Source: Zhengitettix transpicula (taxonomy: Eukaryota; Arthropoda; Insecta; Orthoptera; Tetrigidae). From it: a stretch of DNA of 64,000 bases. Location of the stretch: assembly GCA_037074705.1 (NCBI GenBank), contig JAYJMR010000059.1, forward strand, positions 62,001 through 126,000. The letters are read 5' to 3'. Numbering within the stretch: the stretch's first letter is position 1; every line of letters starts with the position of its first letter. The translations under genes were made by a program, and so were the position numbers. The notes under the pieces were generated by a model that did no database searches, was not told where the DNA came from, and worked only from the letters and a program-made list of their open reading frames with translations. Below, piece by piece: positions 37,555 through 52,757 of the stretch.

Positions 37555-38894
37555 ACATACTTTATTTTATTCAAAATTACAGTTGAAACAAACATTCCGA
37601 GCTTTTTAGCCACATCATACGAATACTTTTTAAGAAAATGGCTCTACTTCTATTTCCGATAAAGAAAAATATTTCGAAAAGTTTTATACGTATCAGAATT
37701 CTGATATCATAACAAATTTAAACAGTTTCGCTACATTTGAACGATTTTTTTAAAAAATTAAAACTATTTTTCAACGTCTAACTGATGAGTATAAAAAATA
37801 TTTACCGTATTGTTCCGTGTAAATTTATGTGATTCAAAATATATCGATATCTTGTACACTGTTATAATATCTAACAGATATCTCGCTAATACAGTACAGT
37901 TTCTGCATATACATTGTGATTCGGCTATTTGTAACCTCTATTCTTGGAGTATCGTCAGAATTACGCATTACATCGCAAAACAGTAGAGACATATAAAAAA
38001 ACATACTTTATTTTATTCAAAATTACATTTGAAACAAACATTCCGAGCTATTTAGCCACATCATACGAATACTTTATAAGAAAATGGCTCTACTTCTAAT
38101 CCTGAAAAAGAGAAATATTTCGAAAAGTTTTATTCGTATTGAAATTCTGATTTCATCAAAAAAATTTACGCATTTTTCATACATCAAGACGAATTTATTG
38201 TGAAAACTGTAAATATTTTTGAACTTCTTACTGATCAATAACAAAATTATTTAGCGTATTGTTCTGTGTAAATTTATGTGATTATAAATATATTGATATC
38301 TTGTACACTGTAACATATCTAACAGATATCTCGCTAATACAGTACAGATTCTGCATATACATTGCGATTCGGCTATTTGTAACCTCTATTCTTGAAGTAT
38401 CGTCAGAATTACGCATTACATCGCAAAACTGTAGAGATATCTAAAAAAACATACTTTATTTTATTCAAAATTACATTTGAAACGAACATTCCGAGCTTTT
38501 TAGCCACATCCTACGAATACTTTTTAAGAAAATGGCTCTACTTCTATTTCCGATAAAGAAAAATATTTCGAAAAGTTTTATACGTATCAGAATTCTGTTA
38601 TCATAACAAATTTAAACAGTTTCGCTACATTTGAACGATTTTTTTTAAAAATTAAAACTATTTTTCAACGTCTAACTGATGAGTAATAAAAATATTTACC
38701 GTATTGTTCCGTGTAAATTTATGTGATTCAAAATATATCGATATCTTGTACACTGTTATAATATCTAACAGATATCTCGCTAATACAGTACAGATTCTGC
38801 ATATACATTGTGATTCGGCTATTTGTAACCTCTATTCTTGGAGTATCGTCAGAATTACGCATTACATCGCAAAACAGTAGAGACATATAAAAAA
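37555..38894. repeat. Three monomers between the 9-mer and the next 4-mer pair
   Basis: Monomer starts are B37555, A38001 and B38449. Several single-base changes here were seen nowhere else: TTACAGTTGAAAC and CAGTTTCTGC in B37555; GAGCTATTTAGCC, ATTGAAATTCTG and AACTGTAAAT in A38001; CTGTTATCAT and an eight-T run in the core of B38449. No longer period covers them within the window. Confidence 0.65.
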
Positions 38895-40683
38895 ACATAC
38901 TTTATTTATTCAAAATTACATTTGAAACAAACATTCCGAGCTTTTTAGCCACATCATACGAATAGTTTATAAGAAAATGGCTCTACTTCTAATCCTGAAA
39001 AAGAGAAATATTTCGAAAAGTTTTATTCGTATTGGAATTCTGATTTCATCAAAAAAATTTACGCATTTTTCATACATCAAGACGAATTTATTGTGAAAAC
39101 TTTAAATATTTTTGAACTTCTTACTGATCAATAACAAAATTATTTAGCGTATTGTTCTGTGTAAATTTATGTGATTATAAATATATTGATATCTTGTACA
39201 CTGTTAACATATCTAACAGATATCTCGCTAATAAAGTACAGATTCTGCATATACATTGCGATTCGGCTATTTGTAACCTCTAGGCTTAGAGTATCGTCAT
39301 AATTACGCTTTATATCGCAAAACTGTAGAGATATCTAAAAAAAACATACTTTATTTTATTCAAAATTACATTTGAAACAAACATTCCGAGCTTTTTAGCC
39401 ACATCATACGAATACTTTTTAAGAAAATGGCTCTACTTCTATTTCCGATAAAGAAAAATATTTCGAAAAGTTTTATACGTATCAGAATTCTGATATCATA
39501 ACAAATTTAAACAGTTTCGCTACATTTGAACGATTTTTTTAAAAAATTAAAACTATTTTTCAACGTCTAACTGATGAGTATAAAAAATATTTACCGTATT
39601 ATTCCGTGTAAATTTATGTGATTCAAAATATATCGATATATTGTACACTGTTATAATATCTAACAGATATCTCGCTAATACAGTACAGATTCTGCATATA
39701 CATTGTGATTCGGCTATTTGTAACCTCTATTCTTGGAGTATCGTCAGAATTACGCATTACATCGCAAAACAGTAGAGACATATAAAAAAACATACTTTAT
39801 TTTATTTAAAATTACATTTGATACAAACATTCCGAGCTTTTTAGCCACATCATACAAATACTTTATAAGAAAATGGCTCTACTTCTAATCCTGAAAAAGA
39901 GAAATATTTCGAAAAGTTTTATTCGTATTGGAATTCTGATTTCATCAAAAAAATTTACGCATTTTTCATACATCAAGACGAATTTATTGTGAAAACTTTA
40001 AATATTTTTGAACTTCTTACTGATCAATAACAAAATTATTTAGCGTATTGTTCTGTGTAAATTTATGTGATTATAAATATATTGATATCTTGTACACTGT
40101 AACATATCTAACAGATATCTCGCTAATACAGTACAGATTCTGCATATACATTGCGATTCGGCTATTTGTAACCTCTATTCTTGAAGTATCGTCAGAATTA
40201 CGCATTACATCGCAAAACTGTAGAGATATCTAAAAAAACATACTTTATTTTATTCAAAATTACATTTGAAACGAACATTCCGAGCTTTTTAGCCACATCA
40301 TACGAATACTTTTTAAGAAAATGGCTCTACTTCTATTTCCGATAAAGAAAAATATTTCGAAAAGTTTTATACGTATCAGAATTCTGATATCATAACAAAT
40401 TTAAACAGTTTCGCTACATTTGAACGATTTTTTTAAAAAATTAAAACTATTTTTCAACGTCTAACTGATGAGTAATAAAAATATTTACCGTATTGTTCCG
40501 TGTAAATTTATGTGATTCAAAATATATCGATATCTTGTACACTGTTATAATATCTAACAGATATCTCGCTAATACAGTACAGATTCTGCATATACATTGT
40601 GATTCGGCTATTTGTAACCTCTATTCTTGGAGTATCGTCAGAATTACGCATTACATCGCAAAACAGTAGAGACATATAAAAAA
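38895..40683. repeat. 4-monomer HOR (1,790 bp), third group, copy 1
   Basis: Monomer starts are A38895, B39344, A39790 and B40238. B39344 is marked by GTATTATTCCG and ATATATTGTAC, and A39790 by TTGATACAAAC with CATACAAATAC; all recur 1,790 bp later. A38895 has ATAGTTTATAAG and is the least like its partner A40684, so the duplication probably starts within that monomer. TTTATTTAAAATT in A39790 is private. Confidence 0.8.
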
Positions 40684-42473
40684 ACATACTTTATTTTATT
40701 CAAAATTACATTTGAAACAAACATTCCGAGCTTTTTAGCCACATCATACGAATACTTTATAAGAAAATGGCTCTACTTCTAATCCTGAAAAAGAGAAATA
40801 TTTCGAAAAGTTTTATTCGTATTGGAATTCTGATTTCATCAAAAAAATTTACGCATTTTTCATACATCAAGACGAATTTATTGTGAAAACTTTAAATATT
40901 TTTGAACTTCTTACTGATCAATAACAAAATTATTTAGCGTAGTGTTCTGTGTAAATTTATGTGATTATAAATATATTGATATCTTGTACACTGTTAACAT
41001 ATCTAACAGATATCTCGCTAATAAAATACAGATTCTGCATATACATTGCGATTCGGCTATTTGTAACCTCTAGGCTTAGAGTATCGTCATAATTACGCTT
41101 TATATCGCAAAACTGTAGAGATATCTAAAAAAAACATACTTTATTTTATTCAAAATTACATTTGAAACAAACATTCCGAGCTTTTTAGCCACATCATACG
41201 AATACTTTTTAAGAAAATGGCTCTACTTCTATTTCCGATAAAGAAAAATATTTCGAAAAGTTTTATACGTATCAGAATTCTGATATCATAACAAATTTAA
41301 ACAGTTTCGCTACATTTGAACGATTTTTTTAAAAAATTAAAACTATTTTTCAACGTCTAACTGATGAGTATAAAAAATATTTACCGTATTATTCCGTGTA
41401 AATTTATGTGATTCAAAATATATCGATATATTGTACACTGTTATAATATCTAACAGATATCTCGCTAATACAGTACAGATTCTGCATATACATTGTGATT
41501 CGGCTATTTGTAACCTCTATTCTTGGAGTATCGTCAGAATTACGCATTACATCGCAAAACAGTAGAGACATATAAAAAAACATACTTTATTTTATTCAAA
41601 ATTACATTTGATACAAACATTCCGAGCTTTTTAGCCACATCATACAAATACTTTATAAGAAAATGGCTCTACTTCTAATCCTGAAAAAGAGAAATATTTC
41701 GAAAAGTTTTATTCGTATTGGAATTCTGATTTCATCAAAAAAATTTACGCATTTTTCATACATCAAGACGAATTTATTGTGAAAACTTTAAATATTTTTG
41801 AACTTCTTACTGATCAATAACAAAATTATTTAGCGTATTGTTCTGTGTAAATTTATGTGATTATAAATATATTGATATCTTGTACACTGTAACATATCTA
41901 ACAGATATCTCGCTAATACAGTACAGATTCTGCATATACATTGCGATTCGGCTATTTGTAACCTCTATTCTTGAAGTATCGTCAGAATTACGCATTACAT
42001 CGCAAAACTGTAGAGATATCTAAAAAAACATACTTTATTTTATTCAAAATTACAATTGAAACGAACATTCCGAGCTTTTTAGCCACATCATACGAATACT
42101 TTTTAAGAAAATGGCTCTACTTCTATTTCCGATAAAGAAAAATATTTCGAAAAGTTTTATACGTATCAGAATTCTGATATCATAACAAATTTAAACAGTT
42201 TCGCTACATTTGAACGATTTTTTTAAAAAATTAAAACTATTTTTCAACGTCTAACTGATGAGTAATAAAAATATTTACCGTATTGTTCCGTGTAAATTTA
42301 TGTGATTCAAAATATATCGATATCTTGTACACTGTTATAATATCTAACAGATATCTCGCTAATACAGTACAGATTCTGCATATACATTGTGATTCGGCTA
42401 TTTGTAACCTCTATTCTTGGAGTATCGTCAGAATTACGCATTACATCGCAAAACAGTAGAGACATATAAAAAA
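40684..42473. repeat. 4-monomer HOR (1,790 bp), third group, copy 2
   Basis: Monomer starts are A40684, B41134, A41580 and B42028. It shares GTATTATTCCG, ATATATTGTAC, TTGATACAAAC and CATACAAATAC with copy 1. A40684 combines GCGTAGTGTTC in its middle with CTGTTAACAT and the CCTCTAGGCTTAGAG tail, and has a private AATAAAATACAG. B42028 has a private TTACAATTGAAAC. Confidence 0.8.
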
Positions 42474-44711
42474 ACATACTTTATTTTATTCAAAATTACA
42501 TTTGAAACAAACATTCCGAGCTTTTTAGCCACATCATACGAATACTTTATAAGAAAATGGCTCTACTTCTAATCCTGAAAAAGAGAAATATTTCGAAAAG
42601 TTTTATTCGTATTGGAATTCTGATTTCATCAAAAAAATTTACGCATTTTTCATACATCAAGACGAATTTATTGTGAAAACTTTAAATATTTTTGAACTTC
42701 TTACTGATCAATAACAAAATTATTTAGCGTAGTGTTCTGTGTAAATTTATGTGATTATAAATATATTGATATCTTGTACACTGTAACATATCTAACAGAT
42801 ATCTCGCTAATAAAGTACAGATTATGCATATACATTGCGATTCGGCTATTTGTAACATCTAGGCTTAGAGTATCGTCATAATTACGCTTTACATCGCAAA
42901 ACTGTAGAGATATCTAAAAAAACATACTTTATTTTATTCAAAATTACATTTGAAACGAACATTCCGAGCTTTTTAGCCACATCCTACGAATACTTTTTAA
43001 GAAAATGGCTCTACTTCTATTTCCGATAAAGAAAAATATTTCGAAAAGTTTTATACGTATCAGAATTCTGATATCATAACAAATTTAAACAGTTTCGCTA
43101 CATTTGAACGATTTTTTTAAAAAATTAAAACTATTTTTCAACGTCTAACTGATGAGTAATAAAAATATTTACCGTATTGTTCCGTGTAAATTTATGTGAT
43201 TCAAAATATATCGATATCTTGTACACTGTTATAATATCTAACAGATATCTCGCTAATACAGTACAGATTCTGCATATACATTGTGATTCGGCTATTTGTA
43301 ACCTCTATTCTTGGAGTATCGTCAGAATTACGCATTACATCGCAAAACAGTAGAGACATATAAAAAAACATACTTTATTTATTCAAAATTACATTTGAAA
43401 CAAACATTCCGAGCTTTTTAGCCACATCATACGAATAGTTTATAAGAAAATGGCTATACTTCTAATCCTGAAAAAGAGAAATATTTCGAAAAGTTTTATT
43501 CGTATTGGAATTCTGATTTCATCAAAAAAATTTACGCATTTTTCATACATCAAGACGAATTTATTGTGAAAACTTTAAATATTTTTGAACTTCTTACTGA
43601 TCAATAACAAAATTATTTAGCGTATTGTTCTGTGTAAATTTATGTGATTATAACTATATTGATATCTTGTACACTGTTAACATATCTAACAGATAACTCG
43701 CTAATAAAGTACAGATTCTGCATATACATTGCGATTCGGTTATTTGTAACCTCTAGGCTTAGAGTATCGTCATAATTACGCTTTATATCGCAAAACTGTA
43801 GAGATATCTAAAAAAAACATACTTTATTTTATTCAAAATTACATTTGAAACGAACATTCCGAGCTTTTTAGCTACATAATACGAATACTTTCTAAGAAAA
43901 TGGCTCTTCTTCTATTTCCGATAAAGAAAAATATTTCGAAAAGTTTTATACGTATCAGAATTCTGATATCATAACAAATTTAAACAGTTTCGCTACATTT
44001 GAACGATTTTTTTAAAAAATTAAAACTATTTTTCAACGTCTAACTGATGAGTATAAAAAATATTTACCGTATTGTTCCGTGTAAATTTATGTGATTCAAA
44101 ATATATCGATATCTTGTACACTGTTATAATATCTAACAGATATCTCGCTAATACAGTACAGATTCTGCATATACATTGTGATTCTACTATTTGTAACCTC
44201 TATTCTTGGAGTATTGTCAGAATTACGCATTACATCGCAAAACAGTAGAGACATATAAAAAAACATACTTTATTTTATTCAAAATTACATTTGAAACAAA
44301 CATTCCGAGCTTTTTAGCCACATCATACGAATACTTTATAAGAAAATGGCTCTACTTCTAATCCTGAAAAAGAGAAATATTTCGAAAAGTTTTATTCGTA
44401 TTGGAATTCTGATTTAATCAAAAAAATTTACGCATTTTTCATACATCAAGACGAATTTATTGTGAAAACTTTAAATATTTTTGAACTTCTTACTGATCAA
44501 TAACAAAATTATTTAGCGTAGTGTTCTATGTAAATTTATGTGATTATAAATATATTGATATCGTGTACACTGTAACATATCTAACAGATATCTCGCTAAT
44601 AAAGAACAGATTCTGCATATACATTGCGATTCGGCTATTTGTAACATCTAGGCTTAGAGTATCGTCATAATTACGCTTTACATCGCAAAACTGTAGAGAT
44701 ATCTAAAAAAA

Positions 44712-46496
44712 ACATACTTTATTTTATTCAAAATTACATTTGAAACGAACATTCCGAGCTTTTTAGCCACATCATACGAATACTTTTTAAGAAAATGGCT
44801 CTACTTCTATTTCCGATAAAGAAAAATATTTCGAAAAGTTTTATACGTATCAGAATTCTGATATCATAACAAATTTAAACAGTTTCGCTACATTTGAACG
44901 ATTTTTTTAAAAAATTAAAACTATTTTTCAACGTCTAACTGATGAGTAATAAACATATTTACCGTATTGTTCCGTGTAAATTTATGTGATTCAAAATATA
45001 TCGATATCTTGTACACTGTTATAATATCTAACAGATATCTCGCTAATACAGTACAGATTCTGCATATACATTGTGATTCGGCTATTTGTAACCTCTATTC
45101 TTGGAGTATCGTCAGAATTACGCATTACATCGCAAAACAGTAGAGACATATAAAAAACATACTTTATTTTATTCAAAATTACATTTGAAACAAACATTCC
45201 GAGCTTTTTAGCCACATCATACGAATACTTTATAAGAAAATGGCTCTACTTCTAATCCTGAAAAAGAGAAATATTTCGAAAATATTTATTCGTATTGGAA
45301 TTCTGATTTCATCAAAAAAATTTACGCATTTTTCATACATCAAGACGAATATATTGTGAAAACTTTAAATATTTTTGAACTTCTTACTAATCAATAACAA
45401 AATTATTTAGCGTATTGTTCTGTGTAAATTTATGTGATTATAAATATATTGATATCTTGTACACTGTAACATATCTAACAGATATCTCGCTAATACAGTA
45501 CAGATTCTGCATATACATTGCGATTCGGCTATTTGGAACATCTAGGCTTAGAGTATCGTCATAATTACGCTTTACATCGCAAAACTGTAGAGATATCTAA
45601 AAAAACATACTTTATTTTATTCAAAATTACATTTGAAACGAACATTCCGAGCTTTTTAGCCACATCCTACGAATACTTTTTAAGAAAATGGCTCTACTTC
45701 TATTTCCGATAAAGAAAAATATTTCGAAAAGTTTTATACGTATCAGAATTCTGATATCATAAAAAATTTAAACAGTTTCGCTACATTTGAACGATTTTTT
45801 TAAAAAATTAAAACTATTTTTCAACGTCTAACTGATGAGTAATAAACATATTTACCGTATTGTTCCGTGTAAATTTATGTGATTCAAAATATATCGATAT
45901 CTTGTACACTGTTATAATATCTAACAGATATCTCGCTAATACAGTACAGATTCTGCATATACATTGTGATTCGGCAATTTGTAACCTCTATTCTTGGAGT
46001 ATCGTCAGAATTACGCATTACATCGCAAAACAGTAGAGACATATAAAAAACATACTTTATTTTATTCAAAATTACATTTGAAACAAACATTCCGAGCTTT
46101 TTAGCCACATCATACGAATACTTTATAAGAAAATGGCTCTACTTCTAATCCTGAAAAAGAGAAATATTTCGAATAATTTATTCGTATTGGAATTCTGATT
46201 TCATCAAAAAAATTTACGCATTTTTCATACATCAAGACGAATTTATTGTGAAAACTTTAAATATTTTTGAACTTCTTACTAATCAATAACAAAATTATTT
46301 AGCGTATTGTTCTGTGTAAATTTATGTGATTATAAATATATTGATATCTTGTACACTGTAACATATCTAACAGATATCTCGCTAATACAGTACAGATTCT
46401 GCATATACATTGCGATTCGGCTATTTGGAACATCTAGGCTTAGAGTATCGTCATAATTACGCTTTACATCGCAAAACTGTAGAGATATCTAAAAAA
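44712..46496. repeat. Tandem dimer duplication (893-bp offset)
   Basis: B44712-A45157 and B45605-A46050 are adjacent copies of one dimer. Both A units have TTACTAATC, TTTGGAACATCT and AATACAGTACAG; both B units have AATAAACATATTT and a six-A junction run. B45605 combines a CCTACG head with the AATAAACATATTT middle, so it is a recombinant of a B46497-like head and a B44712-like body. A46050 has GAATAATTTATTCG in place of GAAAATATTTATTCG. Confidence 0.75.
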
Positions 46497-47837
46497 ACAT
46501 ACTTTATTTTATTCAAAATTACATTTTAAACGAACATTCCGAGCTTTTTAGCCACATCCTACGAATACTTTTTAAGAAAATGGCTCTACTTCTATTTCCG
46601 ATAAAGAAAAATATTTCGAAAAGTTTTATACGTATCAGAATTCTGATATCATAACAAATTTAAACAGTTTCGCTACATTTGAACGATTTTTTTAAAAAAT
46701 TAAAACTATTTTTCAACGTCTAACTGATGAGTAATAAAAATATTTACCGTATTGTTCCGTGTAAATTTATGTGATTCAAAATATATCGATATCTTGTACA
46801 CTGTTATAATATCTAACAGATATCTCGCTAATACAGTACAGATTCTGCATATACATTGTGATTCTACTATTTGTAACCTCTATTCTTGGAGTATCGTCAG
46901 AATTACGCATTACATCGCAAAACAGTAGAGACATATAAAAAAACATACTTTATTTTATTCAAAACTACATTTGAAACAAACATTCCGAGCTTTTTAGCCA
47001 CATCATACGAATACTTTATAAGAAAATGGCTATACTTCTAATCCTGAAAAAGAGAAATATTTCGAAAAGTTTTATTCGTATTGGAATTCTGATTTCATCA
47101 AAAAAATTTACGCATTTTTCATACATCAAGAGGAATTTATTGTGAAAACTTTAAATATTTTTGAACTTCTTACTGATCAATAACAAAATTATTTAGCGTA
47201 GTGTTCTGTGTAAATTTATGTGATTATAAATATATTGATATCTTGTACACTGTAACATATCTAACAGATATCTCGCTAATAAAGAACAGATTCTGCATAT
47301 ACATTGCGATTCGGCTATTTGTAACATCTAGGCTTAGAGTATCGTCATAATTACGCTTTACATCGCAAAACTGTAGAGATATCTAAAAAAAACATACTTT
47401 ATTTTATTCAAAATTACATTTGAAACGAACATTCCGAGCTTTTTAGCCACATCATACGAATACTTTTTAAGAAAATGGCTCTACTTCTATTTCCGATAAA
47501 GAAAAATATTTCGAAAAGTTTTATACGTATCAGAATTCTGATATCATAACAAATTTAAACAGTTTCGCTACATTTGAACGATTTTTTTAAAAAATTAAAA
47601 CTATTTTTCAACGTCTAACTGAGGAGTATAAAAAATATTTACCGTATTGTTCCGTGTAAATTTATGTGATTCAAAATATATCGATATCTTGTACACTGTT
47701 ATAATATCTAACAGATATCTCGCTAATACAGTACAGATTCTGCATATACATTGTGATTCTACTATTTGTAACCTCTATTCTTGGAGTATTGTCAGAATTA
47801 CGCATTACATCGCAAAACAGTAGAGACATATAAAAAA

Positions 47838-48285
47838 ACATACTTTATTTTATTCAAAATTACATTTGAAACAAACATTCCGAGCTTTTTAGCCACATCA
47901 TACGAATACTTTATAAGAAAATGGCTCTACTTCTAATCCTGAAAAAGAGAAATATTTCGAAAAGTTTTATTCGTATTGGAATTCTGATTTCATCAAAAAA
48001 ATTTACGCATTTTTCATACATCAAGACGAATTTATTGTGAAAACTTTAAATATTTTTGAACTTCTTACTGATCAATAACAAAATTATTTAGCGTAGTGTT
48101 CTGTGTAAATTTATGTGATTATAAATATATTGATATCTTGTACACTGTAACATATCTAACAGATATCTCGCTAATACAGTACAGATTCTGCATATACATT
48201 GCGATTCGGCTATTTGTAACCTCTATTCTTGAAGTATCGTCAGAATTACGCATTACATCGCAAAACTGTAGAGATATCTAAAAAA
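47838..48285. repeat. Mosaic A monomer
   Basis: The middle reads GCGTAGTGTTCTG, a marker normally coupled to AATAAAG and the ACATCTAGGCTTAGAG tail, but here the tail is the other type, AATACAGTACAG with CCTCTATTCTTGAAG. The switch lies between about 48095 and 48173. It is another A/A exchange. Confidence 0.65.
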
Positions 48286-51200
48286 ACATACTTTATTTTA
48301 TTCAAAATTACATTTGAAACGAACATTCCGAGCTTTTTAGCCACATCATACGAATACTTTTTAAGAAAATGGCTCTACTTCTATTTCCGATAAAGAAAAA
48401 TATTTCGAAAAGTTTTATACGTATCAGAATTCTGATATCATAACAAATTTAAACAGTTTCGCTACATTTGAACGATTTTTTTAAAAAATTAAAACTATTT
48501 TTCAACGTCTAACTGATGAGTAATAAAAATATTTACCGTATTGTTCCGTGTAAATTTATGTGATTCAAAATATATCGATATCTTGTACACTGTTATAATA
48601 TCTAACAGATATCTCGCTAATACAGTACAGATTCTGCATATACATTGTGATTTGGCTATTTGTAACCTCTATTCTTGGAGTATCGTCAGAATTACGCATT
48701 ACATCGCAAAACAGTAGAGACATATAAAAAAACATACTTTATTTTATTCAAAATTACATTTGAAACAAACATTCCGAGCTTTTTAGCCACATCATACGAA
48801 TACTTTATAAGAAAATGGCTCTACTTCTAATCCTGCAAAAGAGAAATATTTCGAAAAGTTTTATTCGTATTGGAATTCTGATTTCATCAAAAAAATTTAC
48901 GCATTTTTCATACATCAAGACGAATTTATTGTGAAAACTTTAAATATTTTTGAACTTCTTACTGATCAATAACAAAATTATTTAGCGTAGTGTTCTGTGT
49001 AAATTTATGTGATTATAAATATATTGATATCTTGTACACTGTAACATATCTAACAGATATCTCGCTAATAAAGTACAGATTCTGCATATACATTGCGATT
49101 CGGCTATTTGTAACATCTAGGCTTAGAGTATCGTCATAATTACGCTTTACATCGCAAAACTGTAGAGATATCTAAAAAAACATACTTTATTTTATTCAAA
49201 ATTACATTTGAAACGAACATTCCGAGCTTTTTAGCCACATCCTACGAATACTTTTTAAGAAAATGGCTCTACTTCTATTTCCGATAAAGAAAAATATTTC
49301 GAAAAGTTTTATACGTATCAGAATTCTGATATCATAACAAATTTAAACAGTTTCGCTACATTTGAACGATTTTTTTAAAAAATTAAAACTATTTTTCAAC
49401 GTCTAACTGATGAGTAATAAAAATATTTACCGTATTGTTCCGTGTAAATTTATGTGATTCAAAATATATCGATATCTTGTACACTGTTATAATATCTAAC
49501 AGATATCTCGCTAATACAGTACAGATTCTGCATATACATTGTGATTCGGCTATTTGTAACCTCTATTCTTGGAGTATCGTCAGAATTACGCATTACATCG
49601 CAAAACAGTAGAGACATATAAAAAAACATACTTTATTAATTCAAAATTACATTTGAAACAAACATTCCGAGCTTTTTAGCCACATCATACGAATAGTTTA
49701 TAAGAAAATGGCTATACTTCTAATCCTGAAAAAGAGAAATATTTCGAAAAGTTTTATTCGTATTGGAATTCTGATTTCATCAAAAAAATTTACGCATTTT
49801 TCATACATCAAGACGAATTTATTGTGAAAACTTTAAATATTTTTGAACTTCTTACTGATCAATAACAAAATTATTTAGCGTATTGTTCTGTGTAAATTTA
49901 TGTGATTATAAATATATTGATATCTTGTACACTGTTAACATATCTAACAGATATCTCGCTAATAAAGTACAGATTCTGCATATACATTGCGATTCGGTTA
50001 TTTGTAACCTCTAGGCTTAGAGTATCGTCATAATTACGCTTTATATCGCAAAACTGTAGAGATATCTAAAAAAAACATACTTTATTTTATTCAAAATTAC
50101 ATTTGAAACCAACATTCCGAGCTTTTTAGCAACATCATACGAATACTTTTTAAGAAAATGGCTCTACTTCTATTTCCGATAAAGAAAAATATTTCGAAAA
50201 GTTTTATACGTATCAGAATTCTGATATCATAACAAATTTAAACAGTTTCGCTACATTTGAACGATTTTTTTAAAAAATTAAAACTATTTTTCAACGTCTA
50301 ACTGATGAGTATAAAAAATATTTACCGTATAGTTCCGTGTAAATTTATGTGATTCAAAATATATCGATATCTTGTACACTGTTATAATATCTAACAGATA
50401 TCTCGCTAATACAGTACAGATTCTGCATATACATTGTGATTCTACTATTTGTAACCTCTATTCTTGGAGTATTGTCAGAATTACGCATTACATCGCAAAA
50501 CAGTAGAGACATATAAAAAAACATACTTTATTTTATTCAAAACTACATTTGAAACAAACATTCCGAGCTTTTTAGCCACATCATACGAATACTTTATAAG
50601 AAAATGGCTCTACTTCTAATCCTGAAAAAGAGAAATATTTCGAAAAGTTTTATTCGTATTGGAATTCTGATTTCATCAAAAAAATTTACGCATTTTTCAT
50701 ACATCAAGACGAATTTATTGTGAAAACTTTAAATATTTTTGAACTTCTTACTGATCAATAACAAAATTATTTAGCGTAGTGTTCTGTGTAAATTTATGTG
50801 ATTATAAATATATTGATATCTTGTACACTGTAACATATCTAACAGATATCTCGCTAATAAAGAACAGATTCTGCATATACATTGCGATTCGGCTATTTGT
50901 AACATCTAGGCTTAGAGTATCGTCATAATTACGCTTTACATCGCAAAACTGTAGAGATATCTAAAAAAAACATACTTTTTTTATTCAAAATTACATTTGA
51001 AACGAACATTCCGAGCTTTTTAGCCACATCATACGAATACTTTTTAAGAAAATGGCTCTACTTCTAATTCCGATAAAGAAAAATATTTCGAAAAGTTTTA
51101 TACGTATCAGAATTCTGATATCATAACAAATTTAAACAGTTTCGCTACATTTGAACGATTTTTTTAAAAAATTAAAACTATTTTTCAACGTCTAACTGAT

Positions 51201-52308
51201 GAGTAATAAACATATTTACCGTATTGTTCCGTGTAAATTTATGTGATTCAAAATATATCGATATCTTGTACACTGTTATAATATCTAACAGATATCTCGC
51301 TAATACAGTACAGATTCTGCATATACATTGTGATTCGGCTATTTGTAACCTCTATTCTTGGAGTATCGTCAGAATTACGCATTACATCGCAAAACAGTAG
51401 AGACATATAAAAAACATACTTTATTTTATTCAAAATTACATTTGAAACAAACATTCCGAGCTTTTTAGCCACATCATACGAATACTTTATAAGAAAATGG
51501 CTCTACTTCTAATCCTGAAAAAGAGAAATATTTCGAAAATATTTATTCGTATTGGAATTCTGATTTCATCAAAAAAATTTACGCATTTTTCATACATCAA
51601 GACGAATTTATTGTGAAAACTTTAAATATTTTTGAACTTCTTACTGATCAATAACAAAATTATTTAGCGTAGTGTTCTGTGTAAATTTATGTGATTATAA
51701 ATATATTGATATCTTGTACACTGTAACATATCTAACAGATATCTCGCTAATAAAGTACAGATTCTGCATATACATTGCGATTCGGCTATTTGTAACATCT
51801 AGGCTTAGAGTATCGTCATAATTACGCTTTACATCGCAAAACTGTAGAGATATCTAAAAAAAACATACTTTATTTTATTCAAAATTACATTTGAAACGAA
51901 CATTCCGAGCTTTTTAGCCACATCATACGAATACTTTTTAAGAAAATGGCTCTACTTCTATTTCCGATAAAGAAAAATATTTCGAAAAGTTTTATACGTA
52001 TCAGAATTCTGATATCATAACAAATTTAAACAGTTTCGCTACATTTGAACGATTTTTTTAAAAAATTAAAACTATTTTTCAACGTCTAACTGATGAGTAA
52101 TAAAAATATTTACCGTATTGTTCCGTGTAAATTTATGTGATTCAAAATATATCGATATCTTGTACACTGTTATAATATCTAACAGATATCTCGCTAATAC
52201 AGTACAGATTCTGCATATACATTGTGATTCGGCTATTTGTAACCTCTATTCTTGGAGTATCGTCAGAATTACGCATTACATCGCAAAACAGTAGAGACAT
52301 ATAAAAAA

Positions 52309-52757
52309 ACATACTTTATTTTATTCAAAATTACATTTGAAACAAACATTCCGAGCTTTTTCGCCTCATCATACGAATACTTTATAAGAAAATGGCTCTA
52401 CTTCTAATCCTGAAAAAGAGAAATATTTCGAAAAGTTTTATTCGTATTGGAATTCTGATTTCATCAAAAAAATTTACGCATTTTTCATACATCAAGACGA
52501 ATTTATTGTGAAAATTTTAAATATTTTTGAACTTCTTACTGATCAATAACAAAATTATTAAGCGTATTGTTCTGCGTAAATTTATGTGATTGTAAATATA
52601 TTGATATCTTGTACACTGTAACATATCTAACAGATATCTCGCTAATACATTACAGATTCTGCATATACATTGCTATTCGGCTATTTGTAACCTCTATTCT
52701 TGAAGTATCGTCAAAATTACGCATTACATCGCAAAACTGTAGAGATATCTAAAAAAA
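52309..52757. repeat. Unusually divergent A monomer (first copy)
   Basis: This A unit carries a cluster of changes not seen in other A units apart from its HOR partner: TTTTTCGCCTCATC, GAAAATTTTAAAT, ATTATTAAGCG, GTTCTGCGTAAA, TTGCTATTCGG and CGTCAAAATTAC. It also has two of its own, GATTGTAAAT and AATACATTACAG. Most A units differ from the common form at a few sites only. It is followed by another A instead of B. It may be an older or separately evolved lineage brought in by recombination. Confidence 0.8.

Larger units (their letters stand above)
42474..49179. repeat. Irregular A/B stretch without a dominant HOR
   Basis: Monomer starts are A42474, B42922, A43368, B43817, A44263, B44712, A45157, B45605, A46050, B46497, A46943, B47392, A47838, B48286 and A48732. 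Alternation is intact, but beyond one dimer duplication I found no longer exact period inside it. Its parts resemble other blocks: A43368 and B43817 are like A49626 and B50075 (CGGTTATTTG; CTACTATTTG with GAGTATTGTCAG), and A44263 and B44712 are like A20585 and B21033. Private changes are frequent, for example GTGTTCTATG and ATATCGTGTAC in A44263, AGCTACATAATACG in B43817 and CTGAGGAGTATA in B47392. Confidence 0.7.

Noticed and set aside
45518..45712. A 64-codon forward frame across an A/B junction
   Set aside because: It is opened by a single T-to-G change (TTTGGAACATCT in place of TTTGTAACATCT). The same change at 21856 and 46433 gives no frame because of A-run length or a stop. It is chance.
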